6,648 nt of DNA from Pseudomonas sp. (GTDB lineage Bacteria; Pseudomonadota; Gammaproteobacteria; Pseudomonadales; Pseudomonadaceae): NCBI GenBank assembly GCA_003525045.1, contig DQGF01000240.1, forward strand, positions 2,015-8,662, in the 5' to 3' direction. This document shows, piece by piece, positions 1 through 6,648 of this stretch. How positions within the stretch are numbered: the stretch's first letter is position 1; each line of letters opens with the position of its first letter. The notes beneath the pieces are model-generated. The model worked only from the letters and a program-made list of their open reading frames with translations. It searched no databases and was not told the origin of the DNA. The translations under genes and the position numbers were made by a program.

Positions 1-1689
1 CAAGGCGTGGAGTGGGTGCAGATCGACGAACCGATCCTGACCCTCGACCTGCCGCAAGAATGGAAAAATGCCTTCGAGCGTGCCTACCACATCCTGCAAT
101 ACTCGCCGCTGAAAAAACTGGTTGCGACCTACTTCAGCGGTCTGCAAGACAACCTCGGCCTGGCGGTCGGCCTGCCGGTACAAGGCCTGCACATCGACGC
201 GGTGCGTGCCCCCGACCAACTGCTGCACGTGCTCGATCGCCTGCCGACCTACAAAATTCTCTCGGTGGGCCTGGTCAATGGGCGCAACGTCTGGCGTTGT
301 GAACTGGAGCCGGTGCTGGCACAACTGCAACTTGCCCAGGAACGCTTCGGCGACAACCTGTGGGTCAGCAGTTCCTGCTCGCTGCTGCACAGCCCGGTGG
401 ATCTGGAACGCGAGGATAAACTCGACCCGGAACTGAAAAGCTGGCTGGCCTTCGCCGTGCAGAAGTGCGGTGAAATCGCCGTGCTGCGTGATGCCCTGAA
501 CGACCCACAAGCGCCCAAGGTGCAAGCCGCCCTGGCCGAAAGCCGTGTAACCCAGGCCAGCCGTTCCCAGTCGCCGCGCATTCATAAAGCCGAAGTGCAG
601 GCGCGCATCAACGCCATCGGTGCGGCCGACAGCCAACGCCACTCGCCGTTCGCCAAGCGCATCGAACAGCAGCGTGCTCGACTGAAACTGCCGGCGTTCC
701 CAACCACCACTATCGGCTCGTTCCCGCAAACCGGTTCGATCCGACTGGCACGCCAGGCCTTCAAGCAAGGCAAACTGTCGGCCAACGATTACACCGACGC
801 CATGCACAGTGAAATTCGCCATGCGGTACAAGTCCAGGAACGCCTGGGCCTGGACGTGCTGGTACACGGTGAAGCTGAACGCAACGACATGGTCGAGTAC
901 TTCGCCGAGCAGCTTGATGGTTATGTCTTCACAAGATTCGGCTGGGTTCAAAGCTACGGTTCGCGCTGCGTCAAACCGGCAATCATCTATGGCGACCTGA
1001 GTCGGCCGCAAGCCATGACCGTGGACTGGATCACCTATGCCCAGAGCCTGACCGACAGGGTCATGAAAGGCATGCTGACCGGTCCTGTGACGATGCTGAT
1101 GTGGTCGTTCCCCCGCGAAGACGTCTCGCGCAAAGTCCAGGCGCAGCAACTGGCCCTGGCCCTGCGTGACGAAGTCGTGGACCTGGAAGCCGCCGGGATC
1201 AAGATCGTGCAGATTGACGAAGCCGCATTCCGTGAAGGCCTGCCGCTGCGCCGTGCACAATGGCAGGAGTATCTGGATTGGGCGGTGGAGGCGTTCCGCT
1301 TGAGTGCATCCGGCGTGCGCGACGAAACCCAGATCCACACTCATATGTGCTACAGCGAATTCAACGACGTGATCCAGTCCATCGCGGCGATGGACGCCGA
1401 CGTGATCACCATCGAAACCTCGCGTTCGGACATGGAATTGCTGGAGGCCTTCGAAGCGTTCGACTACCCGAACGACATTGGCCCGGGCGTCTACGACATT
1501 CACTCGCCACGGGTGCCGGACACGGCCGAGATGGTCAAGTTGATGAGCAAGGCGGTAAAGCGGATTCCGGCCGAGCGGCTATGGGTAAACCCCGATTGCG
1601 GGTTGAAGACGCGGGCGTGGCCGGAGACTGAGGCGGCGCTGGTTAACATGGTGGCGGCGGCCCGACAGTTGCGCAGTCAGTTGGCGTAA
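1..1689 (+). CDS. metE: 5-methyltetrahydropteroyltriglutamate--homocysteine methyltransferase (cobalamin-independent methionine synthase), 5'-truncated by the window edge
   Basis: The enzyme transfers a methyl group from 5-methyltetrahydropteroyl-triglutamate to homocysteine, the last step of methionine synthesis, in the cytoplasm and without B12. The frame is open from base 1, so the real start is upstream; a GTG at 7 is only an internal valine. The 562 visible residues align colinearly, from memory, with E. coli MetE from about residue 194 to its end. Residues 1-200 finish the N-terminal barrel. The catalytic C-terminal barrel starts near residue 230 with [10 protein letters not shown] (235-244). 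All four zinc ligands are present with family spacing: His448 and Cys450 in HTHMC, Glu472 in ITIETSRSD, and Cys533 in NPDCGLKTR. They match E. coli His641, Cys643, Glu665 and Cys726. The MLTGPVT and [14 protein letters not shown] segments are also intact. There is no frameshift, so the enzyme should be active. The gene ends in TAA, 25 bp before a strong terminator hairpin. Confidence 0.98.
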   Translation, partial: QGVEWVQIDEPILTLDLPQEWKNAFERAYHILQYSPLKKLVATYFSGLQDNLGLAVGLPVQGLHIDAVRAPDQLLHVLDRLPTYKILSVGLVNGRNVWRCELEPVLAQLQLAQERFGDNLWVSSSCSLLHSPVDLEREDKLDPELKSWLAFAVQKCGEIAVLRDALNDPQAPKVQAALAESRVTQASRSQSPRIHKAEVQARINAIGAADSQRHSPFAKRIEQQRARLKLPAFPTTTIGSFPQTGSIRLARQAFKQGKLSANDYTDAMHSEIRHAVQVQERLGLDVLVHGEAERNDMVEYFAEQLDGYVFTRFGWVQSYGSRCVKPAIIYGDLSRPQAMTVDWITYAQSLTDRVMKGMLTGPVTMLMWSFPREDVSRKVQAQQLALALRDEVVDLEAAGIKIVQIDEAAFREGLPLRRAQWQEYLDWAVEAFRLSASGVRDETQIHTHMCYSEFNDVIQSIAAMDADVITIETSRSDMELLEAFEAFDYPNDIGPGVYDIHSPRVPDTAEMVKLMSKAVKRIPAERLWVNPDCGLKTRAWPETEAALVNMVAAARQLRSQLA

Positions 1690-1714
1690 CGGCTGAAGTT
1701 GACCCGGTCTCACT

Positions 1715-1751
1715 AAAAAACCGTAGAGCTTTGCGGCTCAACGGTTTTTTT
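1715..1751. terminator. Bidirectional intrinsic terminator between two convergent genes
   Basis: The hairpin pairs AAAAAACCGT (1715-1724) with ACGGTTTTTT (1741-1750). After one A-A mismatch (1725/1740) the stem continues with GAGC (1726-1729) paired to GCTC (1736-1739), closed by a six-base loop (1730-1735). A T-run follows the stem on the plus strand (1745-1751), and the A-run at 1715-1720 reads as a T-run on the minus strand. It lies 25 bp past the metE stop and about 48 bp past the stop of the large minus-strand gene, so it probably ends transcripts from both. The function is inferred from structure and position. Confidence 0.92.
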
Positions 1752-1798
1752 GTTGGCGAATCCATTGTGGGGATGCGGCAGCCCGTTCCCCCGTGGGC

Positions 1799-4700
1799 TC
1801 AAAGCGCTTCGAAGTGAGCGACGACAGCTGACCGCTTGCCAATATCCGCGTAGGGCAGATCAGCGTCGTCAGCGTGGGTCAGAAACCGGTGCTCAGGCAA
1901 CTTCAAGTGGGCTTTCTCGAATTGCCCCACCGCCGGTCTGGCGCTGGTGTAATGAAAGTGGGCATACCACAGTAATTCGGCAGGCTCGAGTGTCGTATCC
2001 CAAATTTCGTATTCCTGCATATAGTCGGGGCGCCCATCCTTGCGGTCGCCGAGCTTTTTAAGCATGACGGTTTTACGGATTTCCACAACATTCTGGCCAA
2101 GCAGATCCTCGAGCATCCCATCCGTAGGCTTTCGGGTCGTCAACGACTGCCGGGTACGCATTTCCCGCCCGGTGGTTTTGAGTTCGGTAGCCTTTTCGCG
2201 CAGTTGTCGAATGAGCGTGTTCTGCGCATCCAGTTCTTCGATACGCAACGCACGGCGAGTCAGTTCGTCGGCTTCGCTGACCATCATGTGTTCCAGGTCG
2301 ACCGGGAGCATGTCCTGGTCGGCATAGGACTGAACCTTGGTGTGGTAATCCGTTTGCGCCGCCAGGCGTTTCTGCGCTTCGGCGACTAATGCGGCGAGAC
2401 TGCTTTGAGGCGGCGCCGATTGCGCATCGCGCGGGTTCAAGAGGCGGAATTTGTTGTCGCTGCCTTGCTCCCAGATCTCCTCGTATCCACCTTGGCTGGT
2501 CAAGGTGTATTGGCGCTTTTGGGTCGTCGCGTCCCATCGTTCAACCCCGATCAGCAATTGATCGTCTTCGGTGGTGAAGACTTTCTTCTGGATTTCCCCG
2601 GCAGCGGGCGTAGCCGCAGGCTGTACGATGACGCCCTTGCGCGCTCGTTCGGCCATGTTATCTATCCCTTTCATCAGATCCTCAACCACATCCAGATGAA
2701 AATGTTGCGGGTAACTGGCGGTCCAGATTTTCATGTCGCGACGAAATGTCGTGTAGGTATCGAGGCACTCCTGGAGTATTTGGCTGCGCTGAACTTTGGT
2801 GGCACTGACTGTCGGTAAATCGAATTGCGTGAACAAGGCGCGATCGACCTTGATCCACAAGTCTCGCGACTGTTGTTGCAGGAACAGCCAGGACACGTCG
2901 CTGGTGTAGTCATAGCGTTTGACTATTTCGAGCAGTTGACTGGTTCTCAGGTAATTCAACGTGGCTGCGTTGAATCTGTCTATCAACGGCTGTGCATCAG
3001 GTGTGATCTTGTCTCGGTCCAACTTGATCTTGATGCGCTCATACCAGAGGTTGAGATCTTGCATCAACATATCCAGTTGATCGAATTCACGCACCAACTC
3101 CACACGAAGTGTATGCATTTGCTCCAGCGTACTCAGACGCTGGCTGAGTGAGTCGTCGGGCAGGCTGTCCAGGTGTTCGTCCAACGCGTAAAGCCGAGCG
3201 TTCAGTGTGCGGCCACGGTGAGTGACGTGTCTCACCCGGCGTATGTATCGATCAGTCGTGATCCAGGCGCTCTTGCTTTGTACCTCAATCAGTACGCGCC
3301 GTTTGTTGCCACGGGTCAGGGGCAGCAACTCATCCACCTTCTGATAATGGCGGGTCGCCTTTTCAATATCGCCGATGCACGCTGCGTCGGAAGCTGGCAT
3401 AAGTGCCGGGCGATCTACTTCCGGGCTTTCGTAGAACTTGTTGAGGATGACATCGCTCTGCTTGAGCCCGTTCTCCAGCTGTATGGCCAGGTTATCGACT
3501 GCTTCGGTCAGCTGATGATATCGGCGAAACGTCATGTCAGCCCACCAGCGCGGCAGCCGTTGACGAATAGCCTGCGGCCAGAGCGGATCGAGCGCATCGG
3601 CCAGGTGACCGTAAACTTGTCCGCCACCGAGCAATGTGCCTTGCGAAGTTGTACCGTAGACGCCAAACCAGGTGTCCCATTGACCTGTTTCATCCAGGGC
3701 AATGGGTTGTTTGTAGGTTTTTCGGGAGTTGCCGGACAAGCGCCAGCTGCGTGTGGTTGCGCTGAGTTCAACCTGGAAGATGCGGCCCTGGCGGACGATG
3801 AAGTAGCCGTCGGCATGCCGATAAACATTGCGATACAGGCCATCGGTGCCCGGTTGCAGCCCGGACAGGGAAATCGGTTGTTCATAATCGTAATCGGCGA
3901 AACGTGCGGCAAGATGCCGGGCTTTACGCTTCGATAACTCTCGCATCGCCGCCGTATTGACGAACAACCTGCGAAGCTGGCGCACTCGCGTTATGGAGCG
4001 GGCCGTCCGGGAAAGCACCGAGCTGGCTGCTTCACCAGGGAGCAGATCCATGACCGCGTCGATCAGTGACAACAGTATCGATTCGACTTCTACCAGGCCA
4101 TCACCCACGTCTCCGCGTAAAAAGGCCGCCACCGCCTGATTTGCGGCAGTCCAGGCATCGTAGAGAGAGAGCACCGTGCCGACAAAGGGCGCCAGCCCCA
4201 CCGCCATTTTTATGTAGTTGAAGGCGCGCGGTCCCTGCAGCGAGTAACGCTCCATATACAGCGCATCGTTGGAACGGGACGTGCCACGATGGGCTTCGAT
4301 CAGGCGTCCCATATGAGCATTGAGCAGGTGGGCGGCCAACGAGGTGGTCGCCGGCCAGCGCTCGCCGACACCGATCAAGGCGTCGAAGTTTTTAAGCATG
4401 GCCTGATTGATCCGGCTTACATGGGCCGGTACGTTGCCTTGCAAGGCCCGGCCGGCCAGGTAGCTGACCCACTTGTCATGCAGACACAGATTGAACAGGC
4501 CGTTGCGAGCCGCTTCCAGGCTGTCATAGCGGCGCAGGAATTGGTCATCGGGGCTGTCGGGCAGGTACAGCAGGGGGACCCCGCTGACCTGTTCTTCGAT
4601 GAAGGTCACGCCAGATAAGGTGACGGGGCCTTCATTGGGCGTGTCCGCGCCACCCGGGCTCAAATAGGCCGGTAGTAATACGATGCGCTTGCCATCGGTG

Positions 4701-6648
4701 TTCCAGGCTTGGGGGGTGTTGGCGTCGATGGCGATTGTCAGGATTTGCAGGTCGTTTGGGTCGATCTGTTTCTGCAGCCGCGCGAATTCACCCTGCAGTT
4801 TGAGTATCAGGGCCCAAGGCTCGATCAAGCTTTCCCGGCGATGCTCCCTGACGAACGCGGACTCGGTGGCCGCTCCCATGAAGGCATCACGGATTAGCTG
4901 CTCATAGGCCTTGGGCAGATCCAGTTCGGGCAGGACACGTTTCAGATAAGCAAGGGTGATGCCGGTCTTCAGGGTCTGGCGTTCGCTTTCATCCGGCGCG
5001 GTAACCTCTACCTGCATGAAGCTCAATCGCAGTAAAAACGGCTCCAGGCTCATCGACGGGGTGTTGTCGATGTTGAGCTGGGCCAACTCCTCAAGTGGCA
5101 TTTTGCTGCGGTTGGTACTGGGAATCAGCACCAGTTTGTAGCCGGAATGTCCGGCGCCGGGATTGTATTGCTTTTCCATTCTCGCCGAATCGGGCAGATC
5201 GATCTTCACCTCGAAACTGCCCGTGATCGCGAAGTCCTGGCGCAGACGGGCGTACAAGCGTTTACGGGTGAAGTCGTCCCGCGGTTCCAGGGCGACAGTC
5301 ATCAGTTCGTGGCTGCGTTGCATCGCCGGGATATACACCTCGATCAGGCTTTTGAGCGCGGTCCGGTCAGCCTTGGCCAGATGGCGGAGCCAGTCCGGCT
5401 GGTTGGAAGCGAGGTCGCCGCTACGGTATTGCTCCTGCAGATGGGCGAAGGCCAGACTTCTGGTGGCGCGTACCGGCACCTGGAGGGCGGCAAGGGTTTG
5501 TTGGCGCAGGATTTCCAGATCGTCGTTCTGCCCGGCTTGCTGATGGAGGACGCTCGCCTTTGCATCGAAGTCGGTGCTCAGTTCGTTCAGGCTGTAGAGC
5601 AAAGGGTCGGTTTCGATCGTTTTGAGGTGCACTGACAGGTCTTTGTCCTGGTCCTGAATCTTGAACACCTGCCGCTCCAGTGCCCGGCGGTTGGCGAACC
5701 GTTGCAAGCCTGCGCCGCTGCCTGGCCAGTAGAGCAGAAGGCTCTCTGTCGAGGCGAGGTCCAGTAGGGCGGCCGATCGGGTGATGACAAACGGACCGTT
5801 GAGCGCTTCGGTCCGCGCCGGGGTGTTGTCGGCCTTTTGTTCGCTGCTTGACAACGTCAGGCTCGCCGCGACGATGGTCGTATCGCGCTCAGCTGCGACG
5901 GGCGTATCCAACACGGCTTTGAGCATGCCGTACTCGTCGCTGTCGAGCTGGCCAAGAGCCAATTGAAGACTGGCCTCGGCGTACAGGCCGTCCTTGTGCG
6001 CCTGATAAAGCGCGTTGAACTCGCGGTTGAAGGTTGTCAGGTCCAGGGTTCGCGACCTGTACAGCAGGGCGTAGGCGGCCGCGTCCGCTGTTTCTTCCGC
6101 GGTCTCCAGAGCCTCGAGCGACGCTTTGGTCTGTTGTTTGTTTTCGGCTTCGCTGTCTTTTTCCAACAATGCTTGAAGCGCATCGTGCTCTTTGTGTAGT
6201 GCAGCCTGGCGCTGGCTCCAGGGAATATCGGCAAACAAACTGCCAAATAACGGTTGCTGATCTGCCTCGGTATCTCCCTCTGCGACCGAATGCCGATGTT
6301 CCAGATTGGGTGGCGAGGCGAAAAATATGGCATTACTGCGCTGTCGATCAACTTGATCGGCCTGGGCGAGGGATTGTGCACCATGCTCCGCCAGCCCGGA
6401 TTTGTCGCGGCTCCCATGACGTAACGCGCTGATCTGAGCCTGCTGGTGAGCCGCAAACAAATCGCTTGCGCCGACAACCATCGGTTCGGTTCTGGCGGTG
6501 TATTCAAAGCGCAAGTTATCGGTCGGCAAACCGGTTGGTACAAGTGCCTGTCGGGACAGCCAGTCTTCCATGGCGCTGCGCTGATCGAATAGCTGGATTG
6601 CGACCGGCCGGCTGGGCAGATACAGCAACTGGCTGACGCTGGCCGCAT
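1799..6648 (-). CDS. Giant dermonecrotic-toxin-like (DUF6543-type) protein, C-terminal 1616 residues; start lies beyond the window
   Basis: A single uninterrupted frame runs from the right edge to a TGA at 1799-1801. The first possible start inside the window is a TTG at 6628, but the frame is open upstream of it (AASVSQ), so the N-terminus is missing. Residues below count from that TTG. I recognise the layout of the large Pseudomonas proteins usually named dermonecrotic toxin domain-containing (DUF6543), from memory. LLYxP motifs lie at 1, 298 and 686. A helical PDWL...ADRTAL segment (411-424) opens the best-preserved DUF6543-like block, which runs to about 720. A hydrophobic helical stretch follows at 808-865, then a beta-rich part (GLYR at 930, WRLSG at 962). 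Long charged helices cover about 1080-1330, with a small beta unit at 1351-1390 and helices to about 1500. The conserved-looking tail has DYMQEY (1535) and WYAHFHY (1554-1560). Only three cysteines are present, and no leucine-rich repeat, NEL ligase or protease motif was found. A role as a secreted toxin or effector is inferred from the family name; the activity is unknown. Confidence 0.8.
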   Translation of the reverse strand, partial: AASVSQLLYLPSRPVAIQLFDQRSAMEDWLSRQALVPTGLPTDNLRFEYTARTEPMVVGASDLFAAHQQAQISALRHGSRDKSGLAEHGAQSLAQADQVDRQRSNAIFFASPPNLEHRHSVAEGDTEADQQPLFGSLFADIPWSQRQAALHKEHDALQALLEKDSEAENKQQTKASLEALETAEETADAAAYALLYRSRTLDLTTFNREFNALYQAHKDGLYAEASLQLALGQLDSDEYGMLKAVLDTPVAAERDTTIVAASLTLSSSEQKADNTPARTEALNGPFVITRSAALLDLASTESLLLYWPGSGAGLQRFANRRALERQVFKIQDQDKDLSVHLKTIETDPLLYSLNELSTDFDAKASVLHQQAGQNDDLEILRQQTLAALQVPVRATRSLAFAHLQEQYRSGDLASNQPDWLRHLAKADRTALKSLIEVYIPAMQRSHELMTVALEPRDDFTRKRLYARLRQDFAITGSFEVKIDLPDSARMEKQYNPGAGHSGYKLVLIPSTNRSKMPLEELAQLNIDNTPSMSLEPFLLRLSFMQVEVTAPDESERQTLKTGITLAYLKRVLPELDLPKAYEQLIRDAFMGAATESAFVREHRRESLIEPWALILKLQGEFARLQKQIDPNDLQILTIAIDANTPQAWNTDGKRIVLLPAYLSPGGADTPNEGPVTLSGVTFIEEQVSGVPLLYLPDSPDDQFLRRYDSLEAARNGLFNLCLHDKWVSYLAGRALQGNVPAHVSRINQAMLKNFDALIGVGERWPATTSLAAHLLNAHMGRLIEAHRGTSRSNDALYMERYSLQGPRAFNYIKMAVGLAPFVGTVLSLYDAWTAANQAVAAFLRGDVGDGLVEVESILLSLIDAVMDLLPGEAASSVLSRTARSITRVRQLRRLFVNTAAMRELSKRKARHLAARFADYDYEQPISLSGLQPGTDGLYRNVYRHADGYFIVRQGRIFQVELSATTRSWRLSGNSRKTYKQPIALDETGQWDTWFGVYGTTSQGTLLGGGQVYGHLADALDPLWPQAIRQRLPRWWADMTFRRYHQLTEAVDNLAIQLENGLKQSDVILNKFYESPEVDRPALMPASDAACIGDIEKATRHYQKVDELLPLTRGNKRRVLIEVQSKSAWITTDRYIRRVRHVTHRGRTLNARLYALDEHLDSLPDDSLSQRLSTLEQMHTLRVELVREFDQLDMLMQDLNLWYERIKIKLDRDKITPDAQPLIDRFNAATLNYLRTSQLLEIVKRYDYTSDVSWLFLQQQSRDLWIKVDRALFTQFDLPTVSATKVQRSQILQECLDTYTTFRRDMKIWTASYPQHFHLDVVEDLMKGIDNMAERARKGVIVQPAATPAAGEIQKKVFTTEDDQLLIGVERWDATTQKRQYTLTSQGGYEEIWEQGSDNKFRLLNPRDAQSAPPQSSLAALVAEAQKRLAAQTDYHTKVQSYADQDMLPVDLEHMMVSEADELTRRALRIEELDAQNTLIRQLREKATELKTTGREMRTRQSLTTRKPTDGMLEDLLGQNVVEIRKTVMLKKLGDRKDGRPDYMQEYEIWDTTLEPAELLWYAHFHYTSARPAVGQFEKAHLKLPEHRFLTHADDADLPYADIGKRSAVVAHFEAL
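1802..2026 (-). other. Conserved-looking C-terminal tail of the giant protein
   Basis: Residues 1535-1609 hold DYMQEYEIWD, then LWYAHFHY (W1554 to Y1560), then EKAHLKLPEHR (around 1571-1581), and end with HFEAL before the TGA. I recall this LWYAHFHY...AHLK...R pattern as the usual end of large Pseudomonas proteins of this family. Its presence argues that the 3' end of the gene is complete rather than truncated. The clustered His, Tyr and Trp residues could form a binding or catalytic site, but nothing in the sequence shows which. Confidence 0.6.
4034..4207 (-). other. Hydrophobic helical stretch in the giant protein, possible membrane-inserting segment
   Basis: Residues 808-865 run from MAVGLAPFVGTVLSLYDAW through an Ala-rich helix to LLSLIDAVMDLLPG. 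Two hydrophobic helices of roughly 20 residues each flank a short polar linker (RGDVGDG). The rest of the protein is markedly polar and charged, so this stretch stands out. In large toxins such a central hydrophobic pair can insert into the target membrane during delivery; that role is an inference here. The many small residues and the embedded Asp and Glu residues also fit a buried soluble helical hairpin. Confidence 0.5.
4496..4573 (-). repeat. LLYxP module motif, copy 3 (protein-level repeat)
   Basis: Residues 686-711 of the giant protein begin LLYLPDSPDD and go on to Y701, D702, A706 and L711. This is the copy closest to the usual family form, which I recall as a Tyr-x-Pro-x-x-Pro strand-loop followed by an aromatic residue and a helix near the end of the DUF6543 block. 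It lies 388 residues after copy 2 and about 120 residues before the hydrophobic stretch. Confidence 0.65.
5663..5737 (-). repeat. LLYxP module motif, copy 2 (protein-level repeat)
   Basis: Residues 298-322 of the giant protein begin LLYWPGSG and go on to F311, A316, L317 and V321. A beta-like GPFVITRSA strand precedes the motif by about 25 residues, as SGVTFIEEQ precedes copy 3. The spacing from copy 1 is 297 residues. The loop between Pro302 and Phe311 is glycine-rich. This copy suggests a second, partly degenerate module of the same fold. Confidence 0.6.
6557..6628 (-). repeat. LLYxP module motif, copy 1 (protein-level repeat)
   Basis: Residues 1-24 of the visible giant protein begin LLYLPSRP and continue into a short helix with F14, D15, A19 and L24. 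The pattern is a beta strand ending in Tyr-x-Pro, a loop, then an aromatic residue and a helix. It matches copies 2 and 3 in order and spacing, with a small gap. Because it sits at the window edge, the domain it closes lies mostly outside the window. The repeat is seen at protein level only; the DNA of the copies has diverged. Confidence 0.6.

Noticed and set aside
1780..1799. Weak inverted repeat AGCCC/GGGCT overlapping the stop of the giant gene
   Set aside because: It has only five paired bases, a ten-base loop and no T-run; the strong hairpin at 1715-1751 explains termination better.
3173..3937. Open frame of 254 codons on the plus strand opposite the giant gene
   Set aside because: It lies wholly antisense to a long coherent protein, its composition is what GC-rich shadow frames give, and it shows no recognisable domain.
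5147..5635. Open frame of 162 codons on the plus strand
   Set aside because: It is antisense to the DUF6543-like part of the giant gene, with no recognisable family and no supporting gene context.
6626..6628. TTG at 6628 as the start of the giant gene
   Set aside because: The frame stays open to the window edge, and the residues there sit inside a recognisable motif strand, so the true start is further upstream.
6037..6648. Minus-strand open frame of 203 codons in another frame at the right edge
   Set aside because: It overlaps the giant gene out of frame; its Ser/Arg/Pro/Cys-rich translation is typical of a shadow.
1799..6648. Search for a NEL ubiquitin-ligase, leucine-rich repeats or a cysteine-protease triad in the giant protein
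   Set aside because: Only three scattered cysteines (FNLCLHD, DAACIGD, LQECLDT) were seen, without the expected surrounding motifs, and no LxxLxLxxN repeats.
1..6648. CRISPR array, tRNA, rRNA, insertion sequence or attachment site
   Set aside because: No regularly spaced direct repeats, cloverleaf sequence, transposase or terminal inverted repeats were seen; nearly all bases are coding.

Overview
The window looks like chromosomal DNA of a Pseudomonas, probably of the fluorescens group. It is GC-rich, its MetE is of Pseudomonas type, and the second gene is a giant toxin-like protein of a family that is common and variable in Pseudomonas. The genus is inferred from protein resemblance from memory; no search was run.

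Layout: two genes converge on a short gap. Positions 1-1689 (+) are the 3' three quarters of metE, cobalamin-independent methionine synthase; its start lies left of the window. Positions 1690-1798 are a 109-bp gap holding one strong hairpin with an A-run on one side and a T-run on the other, so it can terminate transcription from both directions. Positions 1799-6648 (-) are one uninterrupted reading frame of at least 1616 codons that runs off the right edge. It is the C-terminal part of a very large protein of the dermonecrotic-toxin-like / DUF6543 type. No other gene is supported; the many open frames opposite the giant gene are shadows.

The giant protein is the item of interest. It carries three diverged copies of an LLYxP motif followed by an aromatic- and Leu-bearing helix, at residues 1, 298 and 686 counted from the TTG codon at 6628. 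It also has a long hydrophobic helical stretch (808-865), beta-rich segments (about 926-995 and 1351-1390), long charged helical regions, and a conserved-looking C-terminal tail with a WYAHFHY motif. No catalytic domain, leucine-rich repeat or NEL ubiquitin-ligase domain was recognised in the visible part.

The two genes do not appear to work together. metE is a housekeeping biosynthetic gene, and the large gene looks like an accessory toxin or effector gene placed beside it. Both promoters lie outside the window.
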